Shown in pieces: positions 14,110-27,600 of a DNA stretch of 64,000 nt. The stretch comes from Daphnia pulex (taxonomy: Eukaryota > Arthropoda > Branchiopoda > Diplostraca > Daphniidae), in contig NC_060019.1 of the NCBI RefSeq assembly GCF_021134715.1, positions 3,162,001-3,226,000 on the forward strand, written 5' to 3'. Each line of letters begins with the position of its first letter. Within the stretch, counting starts at the first letter, position 1. The translations under genes and the position numbers were made by a program. The notes under the pieces are model-generated. The model searched no databases and was not told the DNA's origin. It saw only the letters and a program-made list of their open reading frames with translations.

Positions 14110-17100
14110 TTAAAAAAACCCGCTAGACTTTCCCTGTTTGTCGGATTTTTTTGGAGAATAATCCACGTCTTTTTGCTTATCAGCTGAATTCCAATGTGTG
14201 GTGTAGACATAACCTTCTCCTTGGTCTTCAATTTCGGCTAAACCTGGCTGCACACTGACTACGTTCGTATCGGGGGGGAAATAATAATTACTGCCTTCGG
14301 TGCCACCTGTAGGATAATTATAATGCTTTCTGTAATGATAATTGGAAGGATTTTCTAATTCCGTCGACATAACTTTTTTGGCGTCGAAACTTTTTTCACC
14401 ATATCCTTGATGGGTTTCGAGTGCTCTGTTTGTAGATTGCGCGATCGGAGTTCCATGTCGTGTATACAGAGCTTCATTGTTGCTTTTACCCGCAATCATT
14501 CTCTGTCCTGGACCACTTGTGACGGATGCAGTCAATCGACTAACACTTTTTGAAGAATAACGAGAGGTTTCAGGTCGCATCGGGTTTACATCAGCAGAAG
14601 ATATATTTTGCTTTGAACTTCTGGTCCCATAATGACTGCTAAGAGGTGCGTTAGCTTTTTCTTTGGAATATGATGAGGATTCAGCATTCCTACCTACCGG
14701 TAGCTTTGCTATTTCTTCCAAGTTATTTTCGTTTAGGAGATTTTGCAGTTCCGTCAACGTCTGCAAACGAATTTGATAGCCGGGTCTTTGTTCCTCAATG
14801 ACACGACTTCTTATCAAACTCAGATAATCGACTGCACTTGACGAATGAGAACGCAGGGCCACTGAATTCAGAACACGACCGCTTTTGTTAACTTCGTTCA
14901 GTAAGCTCATCGCTTTTGCTATAGCAGTGTCTAATCCTTGCGACTTTTCCATGGCGATGAATTTCCTCGCGTAACTAATTCCGTGCAGGGATCGATTTTT
15001 CAGCTTTTCAATGGTGTCAAAGCAGATTTCAAGTTCAACTTCAATGTCTGGGAGCGACTTTTCCAGCAGTTGGCGATTCTCGATAACTAGTCTGGTAGAT
15101 TTCAAGTCGCGTCCATTCATGTTTTCCAACATTGTAAAAAACGATTTGTAATTCCTTTGCCCCATTTTCCAGAAGATTTCGTCAATAGACAAATCATCCG
15201 TGCCATTTTTTTCGTTGGAAGCGTAGAGGACTGAACTGTTGAATTTGTTGTACATGACACCGCCCGACGGTGAAGTCATGGGGAAATGGGCGGCTCGGCA
15301 GGCCTCGACTACGGGCGGAATGGCGTTATCAGCGAACGTCACCAGCAGTCGAATGTTCTCCTTGACATCTTCACCAAAGATTGACAGAACTGAATCAAGT
15401 ACGTAGCGTTGCGTAGGAGTCAGTCGACTATCAGCCGAAGCGGCCACGAAACCAATTGCGTGAATTTGGTCGATTTTAAACCCTTGTTGCTGAGTCAGGA
15501 AACGATGAATGTAGCCTGTAATTTTCTTATCTCTTTCGATACCTCTTGTGTCTCCATAACCGGGCGTGTCGATCAAGGTGATGGAGTACGGAATGGCCAT
15601 CCCTTCGCGATGGTGGAGAGTGTAGGCCGTCACCGAGTCCGTTTGACTGTGTGCCTCATCTCTGACGACGGAACTGTCTTCACGGACGCACTTGAAACGA
15701 AACGGATCCTTCCACTGGACACCCAGGATGTAATTAATCATTCCGTTGATGAGCGTGCTCTTGCCGGATCCAGTGGCACCCATCAGAATAATTACTTTGC
15801 GGTTTTGACTGTTTTGCGACGATGACGCTGTGTCAGTTCCCGGAATGTCAAAGTACCGCAGGTTCTCACCGACTGATCTTTCCTTGGTGTTGAGCTGGTA
15901 AACCATGGGCTGATCGACTTTTATTAGTTTGGCAAATTCTTCTTGCGTAAATAATTCAGCAATTTTCTTTTTTTCGGCGTCTGGGATACTGCGCTCGATT
16001 GGTTTACTTCTCTGATCCATCGTGTTGCTGTCAATTGCCACTGTAGAGCCTTGGTCTTGAACTACAATTGCGCTTTCTTCTTGCTGACGGGACAATGAAC
16101 TTGCTATCGATGGAATTATTTGCATTCTGGCCGGTTCGGCTTGGTGGACCATGGGCTGACCGTCTTTTTTCAGTTTGGCGAATTCTTCTTGCGTAAATAC
16201 TTCGGTGATTTTCTTTTTCTCTGGTACAATTTGTTGGTTTGGTATACTCCCCTGATCCACTGTATTGCAGTCGATAGCGATTCTAAGAGTTTGGCCTTGA
16301 ACTACATTTAGATTTTCGTCTTGATGGGTTGATGAACATGCAATGGCTGAATTTGTTTGTAAGCTTCTCGTGTCTGCTTGGCTGAAAATGTTGTTATCTA
16401 GATTCCCTTTGAACTTACTGAATTGGCCATTTCCTATGCGATCAGCTACGGTTTCAGAAGTTTCTTTTGATTTTCGTTGCAAGTTTTCTTCCAGATGGCA
16501 ATCTTGCTTTGTTGTTGTGTCGCTTTGGACCTCGATATGGAGAACATTAAAATTCTCTATCAACGAATCCACTTGATCGCTTGACTGTTCTGTCAACTTT
16601 TGCTCAAAATATTCGGTTTTTATTTGCGATCCATTATTTGGTACTTTTTTCACGTCTTTTGTATCACCTGAATTTACTGCCGCGTACTGTTCTTTAGTGA
16701 ATTGCTGACTTTCAATCGGGCCAGTTATCTTAACGTCCTCGTCCACATTTTTTGGCCGTTGGTTAGATTGTGATAAACGTGGGATTGAATAGTCCGTCTT
16801 ATTTAAAGGCTGACTTTGTTTTTGATTAATATGGTTTGATTTGCCAAACTGGATTTCACTCCCATTGGCTGGGTAGGAAGGAGGTAATTCTTTTAGATAA
16901 TGGCCCCGACGATTTTCGCTTACAGCCAAAATTAGGGAAACATGGACACTCACAGATGAATCTTGATTTTGAATAAATTTCTTAATGCGTTTCAGCAGTG
17001 GATCTTGACTGGACTCCTTTTGGGACAGAACTTGCATACTCCCATAATTGCCACTTGGTCTCAGACCTTCAATCTCTGATAGATCGAGCATACTCTTTTG

Positions 17101-18434
17101 CGTGTCTTTTAAAAGTGAACGTATCTTTCCGATGTCTTTTTCTCGTTTTAACAGCCACTCTATTATATCAGCAAACAAAATGGTCATTTCTTTAATTTCA
17201 CTCAATGCTTTTTCTGGAAATTCCAACTTCAAAAAATCTGTTTCGTTAAATAGATTAAACTTTTTCTCAAGTTCTGGCAGAAGCTTTAGAAATTCCTTCA
17301 TCATTATTATAGATTGAGGGACAAGATCGAAAGATGAAAATTTTGATATTTGTGAGCTCTCTTCCTGAATCCGAAAAAATTGCGTTCTACTTCGTTTCTT
17401 TTCAATAGAAAATTCGTTCTTCATGTCTAAAAAGAGTCGTGCTCCGATTTGATCCGGGATATTTCGTAGAACAATTTCAATTGCTTGCCATTTCATTCCG
17501 TCTATTTCTTCGTCCAAACCGATAGTTTCTCTTAGCCATTCACAGGATTCTCGGATGGAGCATTGCTTCTTGACCATGCGATGTTCACTAAGGCTGCAGA
17601 AGTTTGTACAAATGACATTGTTCAACTCTACCGGCGGTTGTTCATTCATTTCATTTGAATTCGGACCGACAGCCTCGTCAAAGTAAGCTTTAGCTGCAAT
17701 GCGAAGACTTTTTTCAGCGTTTTCTTTCGTTTCGTTCCGATCGACGGCTCTTCGCATCGAAACGATGAACTCGGCTCCGTACACTACTTGTTCAACCAAA
17801 TGCGTTGCCCTTCCTCCGGAAGTTACTTGATACTCGTACATTTCTGAGTCGCTGAAATGTTCTGGAATGATACATTCGGTACGTCGCTTGAAGCGGAAGA
17901 AAACGTCCATTTTTGCCACACTTCTGTCATCTTCATCAATTGAACTATCTTGTAAGTAATCATTGAACCAGAAACTGGTTTCGTCCACGGACCCTTTATT
18001 GATGCTGTATTCGAAGTGCGAACTGATTCCTAATACTTGACGTTTGAACTCGTCATCTGGTTTGAAATAAACACATTCATCCTTCCGAATGGTATCAATC
18101 TTTTCGTCCAGCAATTCAATATTACTTCCTGTAATACAAATTTTTAAAATACAAATTTTAAAATGATTTATACTTACATAATAACAATTGCTTTAGCGAA
18201 AGAAGGCTTTATAATCGATTCATTAAAATGACCAAGCCACATTTGAAATGGTGAAATCAATTCATTCTGAAACTGCTGTACGCTGATTAAAATGAGGACA
18301 AAAGGAAAAATATGCTTACTAGGCAAAATTAAGTCAGTGTTGTAGTTGTATAGATCTCCTATTTTCACTTGGCGACCAAGAGCCGATAATGGAATAGGTT
18401 TATTGCTCAACCGCGAAAGAGTGGGTTGCTCCAT
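14110..18434 (-). CDS. Gene A: SNTX-like N-terminus plus AIG1-type GTPase, low-complexity tail
   Basis: Two exons: 18320-18434 (38 codons, phase 1) and 14110-18128 (about 1,339 codons). Exon 1 carries the family start motif (SALGRQVKIGDLYNYN), as in genes B and C. The early part has the shared block ATHLVEQVVYGAEF that marks the stonustoxin/MACPF-like N-terminal region. A long middle of about 400 residues is poorly conserved and holds a tandem duplication of about 75-80 residues, both copies containing FTQEEFAKL. The G domain (about residues 770-1030 of the large exon) has P-loop GATGSGKST and switch DTPGYGD. FN3 domains and the Cys-rich tail of B and C are absent; instead the last 200 residues are Ser/Asn/Tyr-rich and probably disordered. 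Role unknown; AIG1/GIMAP GTPases and MACPF folds both have immune associations, so a defence role is inference. The frame is fully open. Confidence 0.85.
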
Positions 18435-19004
18435 TTTGCAGTTTCAGAACCACTACATCAAAAACAAAAGCCATGAAAAGTAATTCGCAATTTGTCTCTT
18501 TAATTGTGCTCTGTATTTTACCTACCGTTTTGTGTGTTGTAAACGCTCTCTCTTGAAAGCTGAAACAATCAATCAACACCAGTTTTGTTGGCTAGTTTAG
18601 GTCCAACAGAGTAAAAAGTGTGCCTGTAAGAATCTGCGTCGTAGCTATTAAGCGCGACAGTCAGTTTAATATATTATAGCCCCTTGCGTTATTTCTGGTT
18701 ATCGCTGGAGATTGTTATTGAGCTTTCTTATCTATCAGCGCTAGGTTTCGAGGCAATGTTGACTCGCACGGACATGAGTGTCGACCTTTGGTTTGCGTCA
18801 CGGAGCTCTAAGAACCTAAACAGAGTCATAAATGATAATAAGGGAGCCAAACAAAATGGAATTAGTTCAGTGAGAGAAGTTTTGGCGTTGTAAGCCTGGT
18901 GTGGAAAACTACAGTCACAGAACGGTATAGACACAAATTCTAGTTTATTGAAATTGTTGCGACCAACCTTTCATTGTTTTCGACTAACGCCAAAAAAAGC
19001 GGAC
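18435..19004. promoter_or_regulatory. 570-bp head-to-head spacer between genes A and B
   Basis: The start codons of A (minus) and B (plus) face away from each other across this spacer, so it must contain both promoters and 5' UTRs. An AATATATTATAG stretch near 18,668 is TATA-like. No longer motif shared by both halves was found. A shared bidirectional promoter would co-express the paralogues (inference). Confidence 0.45.
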
Positions 19005-22000
19005 ATGGCGGACAACAAAGCGATCGAGCAGCACCTCACTAAGATGACCGTGTTGGGAGGTCGATTCCAACTAGGTGGCTTATACGACTATCGAAACGAC
19101 TACGCTCTTCCAGGTAACAAATTAAATTTTATAAATGTGCATGTATGTTCACTCTCTGTACTATTATTATTACATATATTAACTGGATGAATATAAGATG
19201 GTCAGTATTGGGAATCGCATGATGTGGCATCCGCCACTCGAGTCGACGACCAGTTCAAGCTCGAATTAGAACGACCGGACTCTGAGTTTACTAACAGCAA
19301 GTGGGAAAACATGGGACTTGACGATCACCTGAAAGCCACCGTCATAGCTGGTCTTATTGAAAAGTACCGCGGTGCTGCTGGCTACCTGAATCACCGACAA
19401 GGACTGGAACAAGTCAGTCGAACATTAATTTGCCGGATTAGCAAATGGCAAGAAAATTTAGATATACCAACTCTCTTTAATAAAAAGACTCCACTTAATC
19501 ATGGTTCTGGAGAAGACATATCGCCCAAATCGGAAATATGTCCAACCCATGTTGTGACTGGAATAACCTACGGAGTGGAAGCTTACTGTGTACTAACGCA
19601 GGAGCTCAACGACAACAAAAAAGACGAAGAGGCTCGAGAGGCTGCCGAGGAATACCTGTCAAACATAGCGGCCAAGATGGAAGAAGCTTTAAAAGAAAAC
19701 TTTAATTTAACGGATTTTAAGGATCAATTGAAAAAAGAAGAGAAAAAACAGATGAGCCGTTTGAAATGTCATTTATACGTTGATCTCCAGACTAAGGCTA
19801 TCCACGAATGCAGCGTCCTCGAGGCCTACAAATACTGCCTCAAACTCATCCAGCAAGTTCGAAAATCTGATGTCAGAAACACCAGCAAAGTCGTCCCGAT
19901 TGCCGTCCACCTTTTCCCTCTTAAAGTGATCATGGAACAAGCTGGAGGAGTACTGGGTGGTGCACCAATCCAATACCAAGACGTCGACGCCGAATTGATA
20001 GATCGTTGTTACCAAGTTTTGGATAAACTGGAGCAAGTCGATGCAAACATCGACGTCGTCCGTAAAAGTAACAAAGAATTCGGCTCTGCCTCTTTCAATC
20101 AGCTTGAAAAAACTTTAACTAAATACAAAGAACTTATGAAAATGAGCTTAAAAAATGGAGTAATGAAGACCCGTAAAAACGGTGACGAGGACGAGATGGA
20201 AACAGTCGTCAATATTGTCGAAACTCACCCACTTTTCAGCCCCTCTCAACTGAAACGTTGGCTTCGCTACAAACAGGCCGAATTCGAAATGATAAGTAAA
20301 ATAACGAAGAACAAAATTGTCCTCTTGGCTGACCAAAAAGAACTTGAAAAAGAACTGTCCGACTCTTTGAATAAGAACTACGCTCTGGTGATGAGCGTTC
20401 CGCCGCTGGATGAGCGGACGAACGATATCCTATTAGAGATGAAAAATTACGTTGAAACCTACACGAGACTAGTAGACGAAATAGAACACTCTACTAGCAA
20501 TGAAGACAGTGATGAAAATAACGACGAGGCTAAGGAAGATAAACCATGGCACATGATCGAAAGAAAACAGAAGGATGTGCTTATGAAAGTCAGCGAGTTT
20601 GCCGCCTACGCGGATAAGAATAAACACCTGGAGAACAAAGTTCAGTTCTTAATCTTATTTGGGGAGAGAGGAAGCCAGAAACTCTCATGCCTCTATTCCG
20701 TCTATGAAGACGAAACTCTACTTCAGAGCAAAATGAAACAATTGCCCGGGCCTCCCACTATGCTGCAGGTTCGCACCTCGGAGATCAGAAATACAAACAG
20801 TGCTGAAATCAACATTTATGTAAAGTGGAATTATGAAGACCTCGATTTCCCGTGCCACTTTATCGTGGAATACCAGTTGAATGACAGACCTGGTAAAATA
20901 CAACGAAAAACGACGAAGCCGGGTGAATCTCAAATGAGGATCCCATACAAAATCGGATCGACGATGAAGATTAGAGTGGTGACCGACTCTTGCATCGGCC
21001 AAAGTGAATTTAGCGAAACGATCGACGTAGAAACGGCCTTGGAAGCTAACGAAAATGAAGAGGCAAACTTGGAAAACAAATCGGAACATACGATAGAAAT
21101 TTCAAAAGCAGAAATTCCCGCAACATCTGTCAAAAAACGAGACTGGAAATGGCGGACATGAAACGATTTCTGAGGTCCGTTTCGCTGAAAGGATTGCGAA
21201 AAATTGCAAAACTATCGGAAGGCTTAACGGGATGGATTTGTCTGCTGTTCCTCTGATTCAATCCACCGAGTCAAGTCCATCGGCCCAACGTTTCACCTTC
21301 AAAGAAATCGACTGCCGCGAAGGGAAGATGCAGCACAAAACGATCCTGATTATGGGCGCCACCGGTTCCGGCAAGACGACGCTCATCAACTGCATGATCA
21401 ATTACATTTTCGACGTGCAGTGGGAAGACCCGTTCCGTTTCCAGCTGATCCAAGAACAGGTGACCGGAAGTTCGAAAGCTGAGAGTCAGACGAGCCACAT
21501 CACGGCTTACGTCATCCATCACGCGGAGGGATTCCGCATCCCTTACTCTCTGACTATCGTCGACACGCCCGGCTACGGCGACACCAAAGGCCTCGACCGG
21601 GACCAGGAAATCACCGACATGGTTCGCAAGTTTTTCGAAGACGACAGAGGCATCCAGGAATTGGATGTGATCGGATTTGTCGTTCAAGCTAGTCTTCCTC
21701 GTTTGACACCAACTCAGAAATATATCTTCGACTCGGTGCTTTCAATCTTTGGAAACGATGTGAAAGAGAACATCAACTTTTTGTTACCTTTCGCCGACAG
21801 TCAGGTGCCGACTGTGTTGAAGGCCATCGCAGGGACCGGTCTACCCTATCCGAAAGACCCTCAGACTGGCGATCCGGTCCATCACAAATTCAACAATTCC
21901 AGCTTCTTTTGTTTTAACGGGCCGACAGAAAGCGAAGCAAGTAATGACGAAAACACATCTTTTGATCATTTCTTCTGGCGAATGGGGATAGAGAATTTCA

Positions 22001-23844
22001 AGCGCTTCTTTTCCGTTTTAACTACGAAGAAAACACAGTCTCTGGTATTAACAAAACAAGTGCTTGACGAGAGAAAGCGGCTGGAAGTGACAGTGCACAG
22101 TGGCGGTATCCTACTTTCATGTAACTGCTACTCGGTGACAGCCTACTAACCAATTGATTGAAACTACTTCTCAATTCTTCTACCTTTTCTTACTCGCCTT
22201 ACTAATTTATTAGAAACCCCTATCCGGTGTTCAGCTTACTAAGAATAAACTAAACCACTTTAAATTCTTTCCTGCTTTTACTACCCACCCCTTACTTAAA
22301 AAGTTTTGACCACTCACCAAGCTACTAACCAATTGTATATCCTACTAACCGACCATTTCGATTTTATCGATTTTATTTAACTTGGAAAGAAGCCTTGATT
22401 TATTCGGGAATTGAACCCGGACCTTCTGTGTGGTAGTCTAGTGCCTTACAGGCACGCCACAGTGATATATACATATACTACTATCCTAACGAATACTACT
22501 TATTCCTTGCAAGTTGTAACCTACTAAACCGCAATGACGATGTGAAAACATACTTACAGTTTTGTATGTGACTAACGTTCAACTGATTACTTTTTTCCGT
22601 CAAACTGCTAAGCCTTCCTACTGAACTTTTTGAACTAGTGATCAAAGGTACTGAATTGTTCACACTACTTATAACAAAAGTACTAAATTTTTGTAAACTA
22701 CTAGCTATAACCTAGATTGCTTTTATTATTGATTACTTTTTAAAATCAAACTACTAACCCTACCTGAATATACTGCATTTTTCAGACTACTAACTAAATC
22801 TTTATAAAATGCTGGACCGACCTACTGAACAGAACTATGCCTACTAACAGTTTCACTAGGAATAACGTAAAAAGTAGGCAAATGAATGGTTAGTAGGGAA
22901 TTTGTACTTAAGCAAGTACAGTAAAATACTGAATTGCGTTTCAGTAGCATATTCGACCCTTTTGAAGGGTACTGAAACTGTTAGGGGTGTGTAGGTACTG
23001 GAAATCGTTAAAATAAGCAGTTTAACGCGGCTGTGTGGACGGACTCCAGCCGCTCATCAAAATCGGATTGACCAAGATGGAAGAGATGAGGAAGACGAAA
23101 ATGGTTATTGCCAACAGCCAAGCGCAAATCGAAGCCAACGAAAACGTTCACTTCGAGGTCGAGGTCACTAGGCCAAAAAAAGTTGACATTCCAGCCGGCC
23201 AGTATCTAACCAATTGTAACAAGTGCTATGTTACATGCCACAATCCGTGCCAAATCCCAAACGACGAAAGGAAAGTCAACTGTGATGCCATGGATCGTTC
23301 CATGCCAGAGGAAACTCGTACCTGTAAAATTTGCCCGAATAAGTGCATCTGGAACATGCACTCCAACCAATCGTATAGGTGGGAATATGTCAAAGAGAAG
23401 CAGGTCACCTCATCAGGCACCATTAAACAAAAATACGAATCAGAACTAAAGAAAAAGCTAACAGCCAAGGAGTTGGTGGAAATTCTGGAGAAGGACGTCG
23501 AGGAAAACAACAAAATTGTACTGGAACGTGTCGAAATGGTTACTAAATGCATCAAGAGGCTGGATGAGATCGCCCTGCGTCCGAATCCTTTCTCAACGCC
23601 CGAGTACATCGATTTGATTATAACCACCGAGCAGCGGGAAAAAAGTGTCGGCTTCAAGGAGAGAATCGAGAGTTTGAAAAAACTGCGTCAAATGGCTATC
23701 ATTACCAGCAGAGTGAAAAATAATGAAAGTCTGATGAGCTTGGACGAAAACGACGATGAAATTCCCGGAGACGATTTGGATTATAACGGAGTTTCGGTGC
23801 ACAGCAAGGCTGACCGTAACATGTTTGAAAATTCATTTGTGTGA
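19005..23844 (+). CDS. Gene B: SNTX-like/FN3/AIG1-GTPase protein, interrupted by a transposon
   Basis: Exon 1 is 19005-19113 (phase 1) and exon 2 starts at 19198, exactly the exon structure of gene C. First open block, 19198-21161: SNTX-like N-terminal region (GGRFQLGGLYDYRNDY; ATHVVTGITYGVEAYC at about 19545-19595), a helical middle, a thioredoxin-like stretch, and one FN3 domain at about 20750-21040. A +1 frame change in the A6 run 21132-21137 leads into the GTPase block, which ends artificially at 22149. P-loop GATGSGKTT lies near 21355 and DTPGYGD near 21565. A 940-bp mobile element occupies 22096-23035. The third block, 23036-23844, is the coiled C-terminus with Cys motif (CNKCYVTCHNPC, then CKICPNKC). 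As sequenced the gene is broken twice: the transposon is a real lesion on this haplotype, while the A-run shift may be an error. Confidence 0.8.
22096..23035. mobile_element. 940-bp non-autonomous DNA transposon inside gene B
   Basis: It interrupts the GTPase gene between the codons for Val-Thr and Asp-Gly. It starts CACAGTGGCGG and ends CGCGGCTGTG, giving a short imperfect inverted repeat (CACAG/CTGTG), and is flanked by a TG duplication (22094-22095 and 23036-23037). CACxx termini with a 2-3 bp duplication point to the CMC/EnSpm-like group. The interior has no transposase. It carries at least six direct copies of TACTAAC (about 22144-22850) and one inverted copy (about 22888), with many TACTRAA variants, as expected for subterminal transposase-binding repeats. 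A tRNA-like segment sits at about 22395-22460. Confidence 0.75.
22395..22465 (-). repeat. tRNA-like sequence within the gene B transposon
   Basis: On the minus strand an A-box-like TGGCGTGCCTGTAAGG is followed about 35 bases later by a B-box GGTTCAATTCC inside a CCGGG/CCCG stem. The acceptor and anticodon stems do not pair well, so this is a tRNA-derived (SINE-like) fragment rather than a working tRNA gene. Confidence 0.55.
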
Positions 23845-24642
23845 GAAATTAAACTTTTATAAAAAAAATTGTCAAGTTTAAGTGGCATTGAATATTCAGG
23901 TTTTAGCCAAGCATTGCTTTTCTTTAAGTTGCCTTTTGATTACTTTACCTGTAATAAATTACACTGTAGAAAAAATCATGATTTGTACTACATTACATAG
24001 TTTCTCTAATACAATTCTCAAAAATTTTACTCCTGTCGCTGTTCAAGTTTTCGTACAGTTAAACTTATTTTTTCGATTCCCTTAAGCGTCTAGAGCGATT
24101 ACAGATTTCAATCTCGTTTGTCTGTGGTATTTATATTAAGTAAACAACCAGCGGCCAACGATCACCCCACCACGCAAATGTTGATAACGATGTGCATTTA
24201 ACAAATAGTAACGAAAAAAATTTTTTTTTTAATAACGCTCGGCCAAGCAAAAAAGATTAGAAAAGGTCCGTTGACGGACTTTTGACCGTATCCGCCATTA
24301 CCTAAGCTAGCTTACCCCATAAAACAGGTAAAACATGATCCGGCCACTATGAGAAACAAACAAAAGTTATCAGACAAACAAGTGGCGCCTCACGCGTTCG
24401 TCCGCGCTTCTCAGAAAGTTCTTGAACAATAAAGGTTTCATGGCTTAAAACTACTCTGTAACTTGGTCAGCACTCAGCAGTTCACTTTTAGTAAGAAAAA
24501 CTCTGGATCGACGCCGGACGAACAAATCTTTCGGTTCTCACAAATATATATTGCATTTAATCAATCTTGCTCGTTTTAGTGTGCAACTGTTCAGACAAAA
24601 ACAACAAGCAAGCGTCAGACCTGTATATTATTAGCTGGCACG

Positions 24643-27600
24643 ATGAGTCAATCCAAAATACTAGCTTTGGGAAACCAATTCAATATGGGAACTCTTTACA
24701 ATTACGTTGAAGATGTCATCGTACAAGGTAAGTACAACTCTTGGATAATGTATCAAAATGACCGTTTTGTAATCGTGGATGTTGTACATATTTTCGAATA
24801 CGAGCAGGCATGAACCTTTGGGCCCCAGCAGATGTGAAACGTCGCAAAGTAGTTACCGAGGTAAAGAAAGAAAATGTCAAACTTCACTGGATAGAAGCTG
24901 GGCAAAGAAATGACAGCAGAGAAAATGAAGACAACAGGTCTGAAGACGAGCCGTGGTTGACTCGTTTGGGAATGGACGACCATTCTGCAATGAGTTTCAT
25001 GGCCGGTGTTCTGCTCCCACCATCTTTTGGAGGAGCCTGGCAATACGTGGCCGATTCAGTAACTGAATCTTTCCTACTTGACTCCAAAATGGTAATTCAT
25101 TGCTATCGTTCCAATAAGAAAGTCCAAGTTAGTCCAAATGGACTAGAAATTGTCTGCCGGCCCAAAAAACTGATCGAGTCCAAGGCCACTCATGTCGTCG
25201 TGGGCCTCATTTACGGTCAAGAATCTTTTTGTATTTTCTCTCGCCAACAAAACCCAAATTCACAAATTGAGGCGATCGACGACGAAAGAATGAAAAACTA
25301 TGCCAACTTATTTCGCGAAGGTCTCTCGGTTGACCAAAGTCTACAAGAGTTGGAAGAAGAATGTAACGAGGACGGCGATGGCCGTCCCTTTTTCCAAACG
25401 GATTTGAACTGTACTCTTTATACACACACGAAAGGTGGAAGAAACGGGACATTGAAGCCCGTTGCCGAGCAATACGAAGCTTGCAGAAAGATGCTGTACG
25501 AGGAAGGCCAGGCTGTCCCGCTGAGAGTATTGCTTTACCCACTTAACAAGCTACTGCCGAACGAGGCAGGTATCATCAAAATGCCGGAGAATCGGACGGG
25601 CAAGTCTCGAGAAAATGAAATCGGCATTTCCCACGACGTTGTAATTCGCTGCCAGAAGATGTGGAACCGTTTGAAACGTGTTCGTTTAGAAACGGACTCG
25701 ATAATGGCGGAGCTAAACAACCAATGGATACCGAAAACCGTTCTGAAAAACGCGCAAGATTTTAGCCAGTGTTTCAAGACATTCACATTGGCTTTAAAGA
25801 AGGATTGGTATGAACTAATCCTTTACATCCGAAGAGGCTGTCGCTCAGCAAAAGAAGAAAATGTTATCGAAATAATTGAAATTATCGAAAGCAAATCGCC
25901 GTTCGTCGCGAAAGAATTCGAACATTGGCTTAATTATCAAAAAAAAAACAATCAAGACTTTTGAGATGCTGGCAAACTTCCCCGGTGTGTGTTTCTTATC
26001 AGCAACTGATCAACTTGATAGAGAAATTAGAAGCAAAGGACAGAATCGAACAGCAGTCGTCCTTCATTTACCCAATCTACCCGGGCAGTCGGAACATTTC
26101 ATCCAAACATTAAAATCTTACGTTGAAGCATCTACTAAATCAAAACCACCAAGTGGGATTCTATGGGAACATCACTGTGAAAAAATGCTGGGTTCGAATG
26201 CTGTCAAAAAAGGATTTTTTTCGGTTTGTCAAGAATTTTCCGACTGGGTAACCAGTCATAATCGTGACTCCACTAACGTCCATTATTTCCTCTTTTATGA
26301 CGAACGGCCCGTTTCCGTTGACGGATTACCTTTCATCCGATTGTACGATTGCGGTTCAGGAGTGGACCTTCCAATGAAATTCTCCATCCCCGAGAATCCT
26401 GGAGAAGTCACAGTGAATAAAAATCGGCGGGGTGTAATTAGATTAAACTGGACGGCCGAAAAAATGGATAAGAATTTTCTGTTACAGTACCGCAACGTCA
26501 ACACATCTGATGAGTGCTGGAAATCAATTTCAAATTCTTCAAATGAAATAACAATCGATTCCCTGCAGCCGGATGAGAGTTACTTCTTCCGGGTTGCTAG
26601 ACTGACACAGGGAGGTAAAAGTCCATTCGGCCCAATCAGCTCTGAGATAACAATCGATCCTGTTTACCAGCGGCCAACAGATCTCCAGTGTATTTCCGTG
26701 ACCGACACAACTATCGCCATTTCCTGGAACCAAGTGATTCCAGAAGAAGATGAAGTCTGCGAAGCCAGCCGAGTAGCAAAGGAAGAAGAAAATGCCAAAT
26801 CGTTTCAACTGAGCGGTTTCATGATTCATTGCTGGGAAACTGGCAATCGAGAATCCACCCTCATCCAAAGATCAACATCAGATAAATCAATTGAACTGCA
26901 TCATCTTAATGTCGGCAGCCTTTACAGCATTCAGGTTAGAGTGGTGTACACGGACTCGACGGGCTCAAAATTCTTTAGTTCACCTGCGATTTTGCAAGCG
27001 AGGACATTGCAAGTCGCAGAACGACCGGCACATATAGTTCGTCGCGTCAGTCAAAAGAGTTCGGGGAGCTCTGTGATTGATACCAACAATTTACCACTTA
27101 AGAAAGTTAACGATGACAAGATACAAGGTGTCGGTCATTACGTTTTCGGCGAGAAAAGTGTCATGGCACTTGCCGGTAAACATCGGAAAAGGACAATTCT
27201 GATGGTGGGAGCCACTGGAACAGGAAAGAGCACTCTGATCAACGTATTGGTCAATTACATGCTGGGCATCGAGTGGACTGATGACTTCCGCTTCAAATTG
27301 ATCGATGAACCGGACACGAAATCGCAAGCGCACAGCCAGACGGAGCTGGTGACCACCTACGACCTGTACGAAATGAAAGGGTCCCGGTTGGGCTATTCTC
27401 TGACAGTCGTGGACACGCCGGGATTTGGCGACACACAGGGACTGGAGCAAGACAACAAGATTATGCAACAAATTGAATCCTATTTCAAGTGTAAGCACAG
27501 GATTAAGCAATTAGAGGCCGTCTGCTTAGTCGTCCGTTCGTCACTATCCCGGCTGACGCCCACGGAAAAATATATTTTCGATTCCATCTTGTCTATTTTT

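Noticed and set aside
15409..15825. Open frame antisense to the GTPase domain of gene A, with similar antisense frames in B (21271-21687) and C (27091-27510)
   Set aside because: They are shadows of the conserved G-domain coding sequence; their similarity follows from the sense strand, and they have no domain of their own.
22395..22465. tRNA gene on the minus strand
   Set aside because: A- and B-box are present but acceptor and anticodon stems do not form, and it lies within a transposon.
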